A stretch of DNA of 64,000 nucleotides from Betaproteobacteria bacterium Ga0077523 (GTDB lineage: Bacteria > Pseudomonadota > Gammaproteobacteria > Burkholderiales > Ga0077523). The notes beneath the pieces were generated by a model. That model ran no database searches. It had not been told where the DNA came from and worked only from the letters and a program-made list of their open reading frames with translations. Below are positions 46,672 to 56,807 of the stretch, piece after piece. Every line of letters begins with the position of its first letter. The stretch's first letter is position 1. The DNA lies in assembly GCA_001464695.1 (NCBI GenBank), contig LNDQ01000114.1:1-64000 (forward strand), given 5' to 3'. The position numbers and the translations under genes were made by a program.

Positions 46672-47484
46672 ATGAATGGGTCGTGGATGCCGGCGTTCGG
46701 CCGCTCCCATCCGGGCATCGATACGTTGCGTCCGTCCGGCGGCTGGCCCTCGTGGCCGCTGTGGCCGACGTTAGCGCAACTGCAAGGCGTGCTCGATGGG
46801 GGTGCGGTGCAGGTGACCAATGCAAACGGGGATCCCTTGCAGCTGGAAGTGAAACGCAAAGGGATATCCGCGGTCGAGTACGAAAAGCGCATCGCGCAGG
46901 ACGGCGTGCTCGCGGTGCGGCACCCGAGCTGGCACGATCTCTTCAACTTGCTTGCGTGGGCAGCGTGGCCGCATGCGAAGGCCGCGCTGAACGCGCGGCA
47001 TGCGACGGAAATCTGTGCTGCGACCAGTGCGAGGCGTTCGCCGGTGCGCGATGCTCTCACCGGTTTCGACGAGGATGGAGTTGTCGTCGCCGTCGCCAAT
47101 CCGCACCTGGAACGCTTTGCGCGCGAGTTCCGCTGGCCGGAGTTGTTCTGGGACCATCGCCGCGAACTGCACACCGATTTCCGCGTTTTCGTGTTCGGCC
47201 ACGCGCTTGCCGAGAAACTGCTCGAGCCATTCGTCGGAATCACGGGCAAGGCGATCTATTGTGCGGTCGAGACGGCATTCCTGGAACTCGATGCGCACAC
47301 CCAGCGCGGTCGCCTGGACGAGCGCCTGGCGGAACTCCTGGTCGACCCGAACTGCTTCGTATCGCCGCGGGAACTGATACCGCTGCCCGTGTTGGGTTTG
47401 CCGGGATGGTGGTCGGGCGGCGATATTGCGGACTTCTACGCAGACACGTCCTACTTCCGGCCGGGGCGCACGCGCGTCCGGTGA
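46672..47484 (+). CDS. DUF3025 protein
   Basis: 270 residues of the DUF3025 family, common in beta- and gammaproteobacteria and of unknown function. Conserved features visible are HPSWHDLFNLLAWAAWPHAKAALNARH near residue 85-110 and DFRVFVFGHALAEKLL. The ATG at 46672 is preferred to an upstream in-frame TTG at 46651, which would add seven residues; neither has a good ribosome site. It lies divergently beside the Tpx gene with no obvious functional link. Confidence 0.82.
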   Translation: MNGSWMPAFGRSHPGIDTLRPSGGWPSWPLWPTLAQLQGVLDGGAVQVTNANGDPLQLEVKRKGISAVEYEKRIAQDGVLAVRHPSWHDLFNLLAWAAWPHAKAALNARHATEICAATSARRSPVRDALTGFDEDGVVVAVANPHLERFAREFRWPELFWDHRRELHTDFRVFVFGHALAEKLLEPFVGITGKAIYCAVETAFLELDAHTQRGRLDERLAELLVDPNCFVSPRELIPLPVLGLPGWWSGGDIADFYADTSYFRPGRTRVR

Positions 47485-47597
47485 TCGGCGGCAGTGGCAG
47501 ACCCGACCGGGAGGCGCACAGCCGTATCCGGTAAGCTTGCTTGCATGATCTGCGCATCCCGACCCCGGCGCATTGCCACCCGCGGGGCGCTTGAACC

Positions 47598-48773
47598 GTG
47601 ACCGCAGGCTCGGCGCCGCTGCGCCCGTTGCTGTTGCTGGCCGGTGCGGGCTTCGTGTCCGGCGCCTCCATGCGGATCGCTGAACCGCTGCTGCCGGTGC
47701 TTGCGCATGATTTCGGCGGCACGGTCCGGCATGCGTCCATCGTGCTTGCCGCGTTCACCTTTGCCTATGGCGCATTCCAGATTGTCCATGGCCCTCTGGG
47801 AGATCGTGTCGGCAAGTTGCGTCTGGTCACCGTGGCACTCGGTTTTGCCGCCGTCGCGTCCTTCGTCTGCGCATTTGCCGGCTCGCTGAACCTGCTCGCC
47901 GTGGCGCGCTTCGTCACCGGCATGTTCTCCGGAGCGGTGATTCCCCTGTCGCTCGCATGGATCGGCGACCGCGTGCCCTACGAGAATCGCCAGGCGGTGC
48001 TCGGGCGATTCATCGCCGGCACCTTGATGGGCCAGAGTTTCGGACCGCTGCTGGGCGGGGTGCTGAGCGACCTCTTCGGTTGGCGTGCGACGTTCATCGC
48101 GATGGCCGTCGCATTCCTCGCGATCTGCGCGCTGCTCGTGCCCGAGGCGCGCGCATCGGGCAGGCCACCGAAGATCGACCGACCGTCGCCATGGCGTCAG
48201 TACTGGCAGATCCTGCGTTCGCGTCGCGCGCAGCCGGTGCTGGTCACGGTGGGTATCGAAGGCTTCCTGTTCTTTGGCGCCTTCGGATTCGTCGGCGCGT
48301 ATCTGCACGAGACGTTCGAACTCAGCTTTTCGCTGACCGGCTTGCTGGTGGCGGGCTTCGGCGTGGGCGGGGTGGTCTACAGCTTTCTCGTGCGACGTCT
48401 GGTGTCGCGCCTGGGCGAGACAGGCCTCGTCCGGGCAGGCGGCTTCACGCTGCTCGCCTGCTTCGCCGGCATTGCCTGGGCGCCGGCATGGGTTATCGCA
48501 GCACCGTTCATCATCGCGCTTGGTTTCAGTTTCTACATGCTGCACAACACGCTGCAGACGCGCGCCACCGAGATGGCCCCCGAGGCGCGCGGCGCGGGCG
48601 TTTCGTTTTTCGCGTTCTCGATGTTTCTCGGGCAGGCGGCAGGTGTGAGCGCCTTCGGCTGGATCGTCGAGGGCTTCGGCTATCGGTGGCCGTTCGCGGC
48701 GGCCGGCTTCCTGCTGCTGGTGCTGTCGCTGTGGTTCCGGAGGCGGCTGCGCATGGCGAAGGCAACCGCCTGA
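47598..48773 (+). CDS. MFS transporter
   Basis: 391 residues with about twelve transmembrane segments, as in the major facilitator superfamily. The cytoplasmic motif GPLGDRVGKLRL between helices 2 and 3 is the family's signature A. The start GTG at 47598 is preceded by a modest ribosome site. The fold group resembles drug or sugar efflux (YfcJ/YnfM-like) carriers; the substrate is unknown. It converges on the outer-membrane protein gene downstream. Confidence 0.88.
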   Translation: MTAGSAPLRPLLLLAGAGFVSGASMRIAEPLLPVLAHDFGGTVRHASIVLAAFTFAYGAFQIVHGPLGDRVGKLRLVTVALGFAAVASFVCAFAGSLNLLAVARFVTGMFSGAVIPLSLAWIGDRVPYENRQAVLGRFIAGTLMGQSFGPLLGGVLSDLFGWRATFIAMAVAFLAICALLVPEARASGRPPKIDRPSPWRQYWQILRSRRAQPVLVTVGIEGFLFFGAFGFVGAYLHETFELSFSLTGLLVAGFGVGGVVYSFLVRRLVSRLGETGLVRAGGFTLLACFAGIAWAPAWVIAAPFIIALGFSFYMLHNTLQTRATEMAPEARGAGVSFFAFSMFLGQAAGVSAFGWIVEGFGYRWPFAAAGFLLLVLSLWFRRRLRMAKATA

Positions 48774-48789
48774 CCGAAACCCGTCTTGC

Positions 48790-49425
48790 TCAGAAGCGGT
48801 AGAGCAGTCCCACTGAGAGCAGAGCGATGTTGGCCTTGTCGTCCGAACCGTTGGGAACGTTGTAGACCTCGCCCTCGGCGCGAACGCCCAGCCCGCCGGA
48901 GATCATGTACTCGACGCCGATGCCCGCCTTCCAGCTGGTCTTGTTGAACGAGTCGCTGGGGACCAGAGTCACGACCGATCCGGTACTCGAAACGCTGACG
49001 TCCTGCTTCGTGTGAATCACGCCCACCCGGCCAAACAGACTGAAGTTCGCGCCGAGGGGGATCAAGCCGACGACGTCCACGTTGAACCCCTTGTACTTCA
49101 AGTCGGCATGCGCCGTGCCCGGGGGCGACACAGTCGAGTCGACCGTGAACTTGCCAAGATCGAAGTAGCCGAATTCGATCGCTACGTTGGGGGTGAACGC
49201 ATACCCGCCGTATCCCTTGAAGCCCGTGCCGCTCTGATCAACGGTGGTCGATGCGCTGGAGAACCCCAGGCCCAGCAGGTCCTGGTTCGCCTGCTCCTCG
49301 TCGAAATTGGCGCGCGTCACGCCGACGTTGCCGCCAAGGTAGAAGCCGGACTGCGCCAGCGCCGGCGCGGCGGCGATCGAGCCTGCGACAAGCACTGCAA
49401 GGGCCGAGATGGTACGGATGTTCAT
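48790..49425 (-). CDS. Outer-membrane beta-barrel protein (OmpA-like N-terminal/OmpW-like)
   Basis: 211 residues. A signal peptide (about 1-24, ALA) is followed by alternating beta strands of an eight-stranded barrel (FYLGGNVGVTRANF near the start) and a terminal LLYRF aromatic residue typical of outer-membrane proteins. No OmpA peptidoglycan-binding domain is present. It probably forms a small porin or structural barrel. Its ATG is preceded by a GGAGGACAATGGC ribosome site. Convergent with the MFS gene. Confidence 0.85.
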   Translation of the reverse strand: MNIRTISALAVLVAGSIAAAPALAQSGFYLGGNVGVTRANFDEEQANQDLLGLGFSSASTTVDQSGTGFKGYGGYAFTPNVAIEFGYFDLGKFTVDSTVSPPGTAHADLKYKGFNVDVVGLIPLGANFSLFGRVGVIHTKQDVSVSSTGSVVTLVPSDSFNKTSWKAGIGVEYMISGGLGVRAEGEVYNVPNGSDDKANIALLSVGLLYRF

Positions 49426-49560
49426 GCCATTGTCCTCCGTGGGTCATCGGATAGTGCGGGGGGGCGAAGTCAAGGCGCCCCCGTGCCGCTATTTTGCACA
49501 ATCCGGCCCTACGCGACTCTTACCGATGCCATGGTCCGATTGGCACGATCGCGCCAAGAA

Positions 49561-50121
49561 TCATCGCACCACGAACACGTCGTACATGACGTAGCTCTCG
49601 CCCCCTTTGCCGAGCCGTCCCTCGACGAACTTGTTGATGAGTTGAACGCGATTCAGGTAGTCGTACTTCTTCGACGCGGTCTGGAAGGTCGGCGCAGTGA
49701 CGAAGTAGTCGATGTCCTTGTGGGTGAACTTCTCGCCCGCGTTCAACTTGGCCGCGCTCGCTTCGCTGTGCTGGATGATGCCGTTGTAGGTGATGTAGAT
49801 GAGATCGCCCTCGTCGGTCTTGAGCGTGGCGCGCACGTCGAGGCGCAGCACACCTGCAGGCATCACCCGCAGCCAGTCACCGCCAGGCGGGATGAAGCTG
49901 CCGTTGATGTTGGGCCCCTTGGCCCAGCCGCCGGGCAGCACGTTCACGATGACGAGGGTGTTGTCGATGGCATAGCCGGGTTCCAGCAGGGCCTTGTAGG
50001 TCATGAGGTACTCGAGCTTGGGTTGGGTGGTCTGCGCGTGGGCGGCGGGGAGCCACGCGGCCAGCAGCAGCGAACACGCGGTGAGCACGATCCGGCACAG
50101 CACGGCGGGGGCGGTCTTCAT
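49561..50121 (-). CDS. Exported DUF3237 (UPF0311) protein
   Basis: 186 residues. A signal peptide (about 1-29, ending AHA) and a DUF3237 beta-barrel domain: LEYLMTYKALL, GPNINGSFIPPGGDW and LDVRATLKTDEGDLIYI are its hallmarks. The family's function is not established. Most members lack a signal peptide; this one appears to be secreted. It is followed divergently by an Uma2 gene. The ATG has an AGGAGACCCC ribosome site. Confidence 0.85.
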   Translation of the reverse strand: MKTAPAVLCRIVLTACSLLLAAWLPAAHAQTTQPKLEYLMTYKALLEPGYAIDNTLVIVNVLPGGWAKGPNINGSFIPPGGDWLRVMPAGVLRLDVRATLKTDEGDLIYITYNGIIQHSEASAAKLNAGEKFTHKDIDYFVTAPTFQTASKKYDYLNRVQLINKFVEGRLGKGGESYVMYDVFVVR

Positions 50122-50360
50122 GGGGTCTCCTCGGTTGTTGGGTGTTGGGTTGGCGCACGGGATCGAGCGGAAGCCCGGCGACCGCGCCGCGGCACGTTAC
50201 CGGCGCGGCCCTTACCGATGGGTTACGGATCCGGGACGCGCGGTGAACGGCGCCCCTATTGCCCTTGCTTGCTCCTGGGGCTGCGTCGCGAATAGGGTCT
50301 CCGTGTTCACCCTCCTTGACCTGCCCTACAATGAGTTCGACCTTTCCTCGACATGAGGCC

Positions 50361-50942
50361 ATGAGCGACCTCGCGAATCCCGTCGACGTCCCGCAGCCGA
50401 TCCGGCGCCACAAACTGAGCGTGGAGGATTTCCACAAGCTCGGCGAGGCTGGCGTGCTGCACGCCGAATCGCGGGTGGAGTTGTTCGAGGGGGAACTGGT
50501 CGACATGGCGCCCATCGGGGACTGGCATGCGGGAGTGGTAGCTGCCTTGACCGAAACATTCGTCAAGGGCGCCGTCGGTGCGACTGTGTGGATTCAGAAT
50601 CCCGTGCGGTTCGCCGATGACACCGAACTCCAGCCGGACGTCGCCGTGCTTCGGCGCCGGGACGACTTCTACCGGAGCCGCACACCGCGACCTGCCGACG
50701 TTCTGCTGCTGATCGAAGTCGCCGATTCGACCCTTGCCTACGATCGCGGACCCAAGCTCGCCCTGTACGCCCGCCAGGAGATCCGGGAGGTGTGGATCGT
50801 CAATCTGCGCGATCGGCGGGTGGAAGTGTTTCGCGATCCGTCACCGCAGGGGTACAGGATCCATCTCCTGCATGGCGCCAGCGAATGGGTCTCTGCTCTG
50901 GACCTCCCGAACGTATCGGTGGAAGTCGCGACGCTGTTCTGA
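50361..50942 (+). CDS. Uma2-family putative endonuclease
   Basis: 193 residues of the Uma2 family (PD-(D/E)XK-like fold), with an N-terminal LSVEDFHKL, VELFEGELVDMAPIG, then LQPDVAVL and LLIEVADSTLAYDRGPKLALYA holding the acidic and lysine active-site positions. Uma2 proteins are widespread, mostly in cyanobacteria, and their biology is unknown. The ATG at 50361 gives the typical length; an ATG at 50331 would add ten residues. No partner gene is obvious. Confidence 0.82.
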   Translation: MSDLANPVDVPQPIRRHKLSVEDFHKLGEAGVLHAESRVELFEGELVDMAPIGDWHAGVVAALTETFVKGAVGATVWIQNPVRFADDTELQPDVAVLRRRDDFYRSRTPRPADVLLLIEVADSTLAYDRGPKLALYARQEIREVWIVNLRDRRVEVFRDPSPQGYRIHLLHGASEWVSALDLPNVSVEVATLF

Positions 50943-50993
50943 GGCCGGCCGCGCGTCTCGCACAGCCGGATTCGGTGAGGTGACCGCCGCGAT

Positions 50994-51476
50994 TCAGCGC
51001 AGCTTCCAGGTACCGGTGATCTTGTTGCAGTGCTGCAAGGTTCCGGGCACGGGTTGGGGAAACTGGGCGACGGGCGTGTACGGGCCGCTGCTCGTGATGC
51101 CGGCGTACTTGCCGGTGCCGGAGATGACGTCCCAGCGACCATCGGCATTGATGCGCGAGAACTTGCCGAAGATCTTGTCGCCGTCGGCATCGACCACCTG
51201 GCAGTGCCCGTTCTCGTTGTAATTGCCGCCGACGACACTCCAGGCACCGAGGCAATGGATGTTCGCCGCGTGGTAAAGGGTCCCGGGCTTGGTCACCATC
51301 GGGCCGATCAGGTCGAAGGACCCACCCATTTCCGTGTCGGTCTGGACGACGGCGGGGAGCGGTCCTGCAACACACAGCATGCCTTCGTAGTTTCCCTTGT
51401 TGGCGACTTCGACGCCGGCAAAGGCACTGCTCGAGACCAGCGTGGCGACGCAGACTGCAAGAGTGCGATTCTTCAT
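50994..51476 (-). CDS. Exported hypothetical protein
   Basis: 160 residues. A signal peptide (about 1-20, SAFA) and a compact domain with NEN, DADGDKIFGKFSRINADGRWDVISGTGKYAG, reminiscent of the small beta-barrels that carry a GTGKYAG motif, but no family is assigned with confidence. Two pairs of cysteines could form disulfides. AGGAGAT precedes the ATG. It lies between the Uma2 and GST genes, on the same strand as the GST gene. Confidence 0.75.
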   Translation of the reverse strand: MKNRTLAVCVATLVSSSAFAGVEVANKGNYEGMLCVAGPLPAVVQTDTEMGGSFDLIGPMVTKPGTLYHAANIHCLGAWSVVGGNYNENGHCQVVDADGDKIFGKFSRINADGRWDVISGTGKYAGITSSGPYTPVAQFPQPVPGTLQHCNKITGTWKLR

Positions 51477-51613
51477 TTCGTATCTCCTGATGAACGATCG
51501 GTCGCGCGGCGACGAGATTCGCCGCACCTGCGGCATTCACGGGGGATGCCGGCGCTCAGCATTCCACGGCCGGGATGACCGATCCCATACCGATTCTGTA
51601 CGCGCTCGGTCGG

Positions 51614-52240
51614 TCAGGCGGCGGCGCTGGGCCGCGAGGCAACATCCGCATACCAGCGCCGCAGGTGTACACAGGCAGCAGGGACTTCGAGCTGGCACCA
51701 CCGCCCGAAGTCGATCGACACGAGTGTAGTGATGTCCGCGATGCTGAAGCGGTTGCCCGCCACGAAGCGGGTGTCGCCGAGCTGCCGCTCGAACTTGTCG
51801 AAGAAGCGGCGCAAGCGCTCCCGCCCGCGATCGACCAACGCAGGGATCTGATCGACGCGATCGGCCGTGCCCTGCAACCCGCGACCCGCGCACATGGGGT
51901 GGGAGTTGCGGAAGATCTCTTCGATGGCGGCAGTGCCCTCGAGGTACGCGCGCCGTTCCCACATTTCCACCAGCGCGCGATCCCTGGCGTCGGTACCCAT
52001 GAGTGGCCGGTCCGGATAGAGAGCTTCCAGGTAACGGCAGATGGCGATCGATTCGCCGATCTGGGTGCCGTCCTCCAGCTCCAGCATCGGAGTCATGCGG
52101 TGCGAATAGAGCTCGCAGTACCAATCGGCGAGCGCCATGCCGTCGTTGGCATCGACCATCGGGATCGCTATGCCCTTTTCCCACAGGAAGATCCGGATCT
52201 TGCGGCAGCTCGGCGTGGCAGCGAACTGATAGAGCTTCAT
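51614..52240 (-). CDS. Glutathione S-transferase family protein
   Basis: 208 residues. An N-terminal thioredoxin-like domain (MKLYQFAATPSCRKIRIFLWEKG, with a Ser before Cys at the active-site position) and a helical C-terminal domain. The family detoxifies electrophiles or isomerises small molecules. The ATG at 52240 has a purine-rich GGTCGAAA upstream. It is next to the second BTAD regulator, which is on the same strand 105 bases away. Confidence 0.85.
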   Translation of the reverse strand: MKLYQFAATPSCRKIRIFLWEKGIAIPMVDANDGMALADWYCELYSHRMTPMLELEDGTQIGESIAICRYLEALYPDRPLMGTDARDRALVEMWERRAYLEGTAAIEEIFRNSHPMCAGRGLQGTADRVDQIPALVDRGRERLRRFFDKFERQLGDTRFVAGNRFSIADITTLVSIDFGRWCQLEVPAACVHLRRWYADVASRPSAAA

Positions 52241-52344
52241 TTTCGACCTCCCGATCACGTGCACGGGAGCATCGTCACCGAGCGGTGCTGACCGATGGGG
52301 TACCGATCCAGGAACCGCCCCAGGCCCTTCGGGGAGACCTCACT

Positions 52345-55300
52345 TCAGTCAGGGGCGAGCAGGGCCTTGCCGAGGGACTCGGAGTGGGCGGAGGGTGCGA
52401 TGCCGAGGATTACCGAAAGCGTCTGGCGAAGCTGACGATAGACACTGGCACCTTCCGCGCGTCGACCAAGGGTGAGATGACAGCGCATCAGGCCCTGGTA
52501 CAGGGTTTCGGCGAGCGGCTCGGCGCCGATGCCGGCTTGGTAGCAGGCGATGGCTTCGTCGAAGCGTGAGGCGCGCTCCAGGACACTTGCGCGGCGGGCA
52601 ACGAGCGTCCCGAAGCGTGCGCGCATGCGGTCACGCATGGCGATCGTCCAGCCTTCGGTCTCGTCCAGGGGCAGGAACGGACCCCGATACAACGCCAGCG
52701 CCTGCTGCTGAGCGTGCTCGTCGGCGTGTTCCGCGAGGCGGTCGAAGGCAAGGGCATCCACCCAGACGACCTTGGTGTCGAGGGCGATGCGTCCGTCGTT
52801 GAGACGCAGCGCATTCGGATCGCCGAGCATCTTGCGCAGGCGGTGCAGTGCCGCTGCCAATGCCTCCGCGGCAGCGTCGCCGTCGAGTTCGGTCCAGAGC
52901 AGGGCGCGCGCGCGTTCGGTCGACAGACCCGCCGATCCGGCCGTGATGACGGCTTTCAGCAATGCGAGGGGCCGTTTCGGCGCCTTCTGGCCGAAGTCCG
53001 CGAGTTGCCCGCCAAGGAGGATTGCGAACGTGCCCAGGGTGCGCACTTCGATGGCGCGTGGCCAGTCGGGCGTGTCGGGTTCGGGCGGGTCCAGCCCCCG
53101 CAGATTCACGAGCCAGCGGACGTACTCCGTTTCGATGCCGCGAGCCCAGGCGGCCGCACAGAGGGTCGCTGCCATGCGCGGGATCCAGGTTGTGAGGCTG
53201 CTGTAGCGGTGGCGTCGGCCGAGCGCCATCATCGCGCGCAAGGCGCTGTCGCACCGGTCCTGGTCTGCCAGGTAGACGCGGGCACACGCTTCCATGGCGA
53301 GGAAGTTGAACTCGTTCCAATCATTGTCCAACTCGGCAAGCAGGCTGCGCCAGTCGGCGATTCTCTCGAGGGCCGTGGCGGCCTTGCCTTCGATGCACAG
53401 GAACCAGACCACCGCCTGGTTGTACTTGGTGTAGACCGGCACACCCGCGGGCGGCAGCCGGGAGAACCCGTCCCAGATGCGACGGGCCTCGTTGCGATCG
53501 TCCGCGACCAGCGCAGACCAGAGGTCGAGCCATTGAAAGGCGATCGCGTGCTGGTGCACCTGGGGAATCAGCACCCGCAGCAGTTCCCCGCGCACGCGTC
53601 GCATGCCGTCGATATCGCCGTTCGCGAGCAGGGTCATGGCCTGGGAGACACGCGTGACGTACTCGAGTTCGCCAAGTCCGAACTCGCGCGCGATCTCGAT
53701 AGCGTTCGCCTGCGCTTCGCGCGCCGCCGTGAAGTCGCTGCGGAAATACGCGTGAAAGCTCTTCCGGTACCAACCGAAACAACGATTGATGGGCAGGGCG
53801 TCGTCGCGAGCGAGATCCGCTTCGATGCGCTCGAATGCGAGGCCAGAGCGTTCGAACTCGCCCATCTCGTCGAAGTAGTACATGAGAGTCATCGCCATCG
53901 AAAGGCGCTCGTTCGGATCGGCGGCGTGCTGGAGATTGTGTTCGACCTCGCGTGCGTACTCGGGCAGGCGGGGGTTGGTCGGCATGCGAACCAGCATGGC
54001 GTGCACCAACGCCGGGAGTGCTGCCTCGCGTACCCCGGGGGACATTGCGGTGTCGGCGGAGAGCAGGCGTTCGGTCGCTTCGATCCAGTCCTCGATGGAC
54101 GGGCCGTTGTTCCACTCGGAGAAGAACGAGTGCAGGAGCGCCGCACAGGTCGTGAGCTGGCCCGCCGCATCATCGGCGGCACCGAACGCTGCGAAGGACT
54201 TTTCCAGGATCGCGCGCCCGCCCGGCGGGTCGGACCCGGCGCGCGCCGAGCCTCGCCAGTACAGCAACCAGGGATTGGCTTCGAGCGTCGCCTCCGGAAT
54301 ATCGTCCAGCCAGCCGAGTACCGTGCGCCACCGGCCCTTCGCGAGGAGCGGTCGCGCATGGGATGCCACGGCATCGCCGACGGCCTCCCAGTTCTTGGCC
54401 GCCCGCAGACACTCGATCGCCGCATCGGCCTCGCCGCGGCTGAACAGCATGAGGGCGGCGCGATTCAGCGTCGCCTCCCAGGCAGCGTCGCCGAAGGTCC
54501 GGCGTGCCTTGGCTTGCAGGAAGTCGCGAAACAGATCGTGGTAGCGAAACGACACTTCCTGTGCGACGCGACGTTCCGTGAAGTACTGGCGCTCCGTGAG
54601 TTGATCGAGCAACGCGCCGGCCGACGCGCGTTCGGAGATCGCTGCCGCCATTTCCGCCGTGAATTGCGGGAAGGCTGCCGTGGCCAGCAAGACCGCGCGG
54701 TCTGCTTCCGGGATGCTCTCGAATACCTCGGTGGCGAAGTACTCGAACAGCGCGGCGCCTTCCGACTCGGCGTCGAGCCCGGGGAATGCGCGCGTGGAGC
54801 TTGCCATCAGGACCAGACCGGCGGCCCAGCCGCCGCAGAGACGGTGCAGCTCAGCGGCCTGTCCCGGGTGCAACGTCGTCTGGCCGGACAGCAGCGACTC
54901 CGATTCCTGTGGAGTAAGCCGGACAGCACCGCCGGCACCTCGGCACGACTCACGACGACGAGCTGCCGACCCTCGGGTATTTCGGCGATGGCGTCACGCA
55001 GCAGCGCATCGAACGTGTTGCACGATGCATCGTGGTGGTTGTCGATGACCAGCGATGCGGGGAGCGGCAGGGATGCGAAGAAGCGGCGGAAGAACAGGCG
55101 GGCGAAAGTGGACGTGTCGCGTTCGTGCTCGGGACCGAACGTGGGCAGGTTGCGACTGGTCGACCCGGTGGAGGCCGCAGCGAGTTCCGTCAGATATGCG
55201 AAGAAGGCACCTGGGTCGCGGTCGCCGGCATCGGCGTGGTACCACAGCGCCGGCGTCTCGGGTCGGTCCAGCCAGGTCGCGATCAACGTGGTCTTGCCTG

Positions 55301-55436
55301 CGCCAGGCGGGCCACAGACCCACAACACCTGGCGGTCGTGGTGCGCATCGAGCAGGTCGAACAGCCGCATTCGCCGCAGCGGGCGGTGCAGTCTTGGTCG
55401 CGACAGCTTTGCCAGAGGCGAGGCCAGTTCGATCAC
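52345..55436 (-). pseudogene. Second SARP/BTAD-type regulator, frameshifted by an internal deletion
   Basis: Paralogue of the regulator at 30825-34061: same P-loop position (GPPGAGKT, 42-49), TPR-rich middle, C-terminal winged helix and BTAD. The N-terminal 174 codons and the remaining 857 codons are in different frames, joining at about 54918. Alignment to the paralogue shows about 49 bases missing after PAVLS, just after the NTPase core. As written, no full protein is made. The GTG at 55436 (VIELASPLAKL) lines up residue for residue with the paralogue's MATAYPRLAKL; an ATG at 55472 is an alternative start. Confidence 0.8.
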
Positions 55437-55652
55437 CGAATCGCATCCCACGCAATGACTTGACGGCAGCATAGCGGCCGGCCGATCGATCGGGTAGCGC
55501 CAAGCGGGTGCGGTTTGGGCAATTGAGGGCGCTCGGCGGCAATCCGTACCCCATCGGTCAACTCCGGGTGGCGATTGCAGGCTGTCGATTGAGCGCTGTC
55601 GTGGGAGCCACTACCATCCGCCATCGATTCTCTCGGTGCACCCTGACCAGCC

Positions 55653-56807
55653 ATGGGCCTTCCCCTTTCAAGACTGATCGTCCTGTGCGTCGCGTGGGGT
55701 GCGGTCGCGGTCCGTGCCGAGCCACCGTACTTTCCTCCACCCGGCGATGCCTGGGCCACGCGACCACCCGCTGGCGTCGGCGTCGATCCCGACAAACTGG
55801 CTACGGCGGTGAAGTTCGCCCAGTCGAACGAAGTCCCCTGGCCTCTGGACGTGCGCGCCCAGATCGAGAAGGACACCGCCCAGGAGCCCTATCCCGAAAT
55901 CATCGGGCCGGTGAAGCCGCGCGGCGGACAGAACGGGATCATCCTGCGCCACGGCTACATTGTCGCGGAGTGGGGCGACACGAAACGCGTGGACGTGACG
56001 TTCAGTGTGGCGAAGAGCTATCTGTCGCTGATGGCAGGGGTCGCATTCGACCGCGGCCTCATCCCCGACGTGCACGAGCCCGTCGGCATCCGGGTGAAGG
56101 ACGGCGGATTTGATTCACCGCACAACGCGCCCATCACCTGGCACATGCTGCTCACCCACACCAGCGAATGGGAGGGTGTGTTGTGGGACAAGCCGGACGT
56201 CGCCGACCGCCGGCGCGGCTACTACCGCACGTTGCAGCAGCCGGGCACCTTCTGGGAGTACAACGATGTGCGCGTGAACCGGCTCGCGTTGTCGCTGCTG
56301 CGCGTGTGGCAGCGGCCGCTGCCGGAGGTGCTGAAGGAGACGGTGATGGACCCGATCGGTGCTTCCTCGGATTGGGCCTGGTACGGCTACTTCAATTCCT
56401 ACGTCGACCTCGGGGGGCGACGCGTGCAGTCGGTGAGTGGCGGCACGCACTGGGGCGGGGGCATGTGGGCGAGTACGCGCGACCACGCGCGCTTCGGCTA
56501 CCTGTGGTTGCGCAAGGGCGAATGGGCGGGCAAGCGCATCCTGTCGGAGCGCTGGGTCGACATGGCGACGAAGCCGGTCGACATCGCGCCGTTCTATGGC
56601 TACCTGTTCTGGCTGCCTGCAGCTTCGAGTCCGGTCTTCCGCGACGTGCCGCCGCGCAGCTATTTCGCGCTCGGCTCGGGCGGGAACATGATCTACGTCG
56701 ATCCCGATCGCGATCTGGTTGCCATCGTGCGCTGGCTCGATATCCCGAAGCTCGGTGAGTTCGTGAAGCTGGTGGCAGCCGCCGTCGACGGCGGTTCGAG
56801 CCGATGA
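55653..56807 (+). CDS. Serine hydrolase (beta-lactamase/class C-like)
   Basis: 384 residues. A signal peptide (about 1-22) and a beta-lactamase-related domain. The SxxK motif is S118-V-A-K121. EYND near residue 203 is where class C enzymes have YxN, but the third position is Asp here. Family members include esterases, D-aminopeptidases and other hydrolases; true beta-lactamase activity is not supported. The stop overlaps the next gene's start (ATGA), coupling it to an adaptor-like protein. Confidence 0.85.
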   Translation: MGLPLSRLIVLCVAWGAVAVRAEPPYFPPPGDAWATRPPAGVGVDPDKLATAVKFAQSNEVPWPLDVRAQIEKDTAQEPYPEIIGPVKPRGGQNGIILRHGYIVAEWGDTKRVDVTFSVAKSYLSLMAGVAFDRGLIPDVHEPVGIRVKDGGFDSPHNAPITWHMLLTHTSEWEGVLWDKPDVADRRRGYYRTLQQPGTFWEYNDVRVNRLALSLLRVWQRPLPEVLKETVMDPIGASSDWAWYGYFNSYVDLGGRRVQSVSGGTHWGGGMWASTRDHARFGYLWLRKGEWAGKRILSERWVDMATKPVDIAPFYGYLFWLPAASSPVFRDVPPRSYFALGSGGNMIYVDPDRDLVAIVRWLDIPKLGEFVKLVAAAVDGGSSR

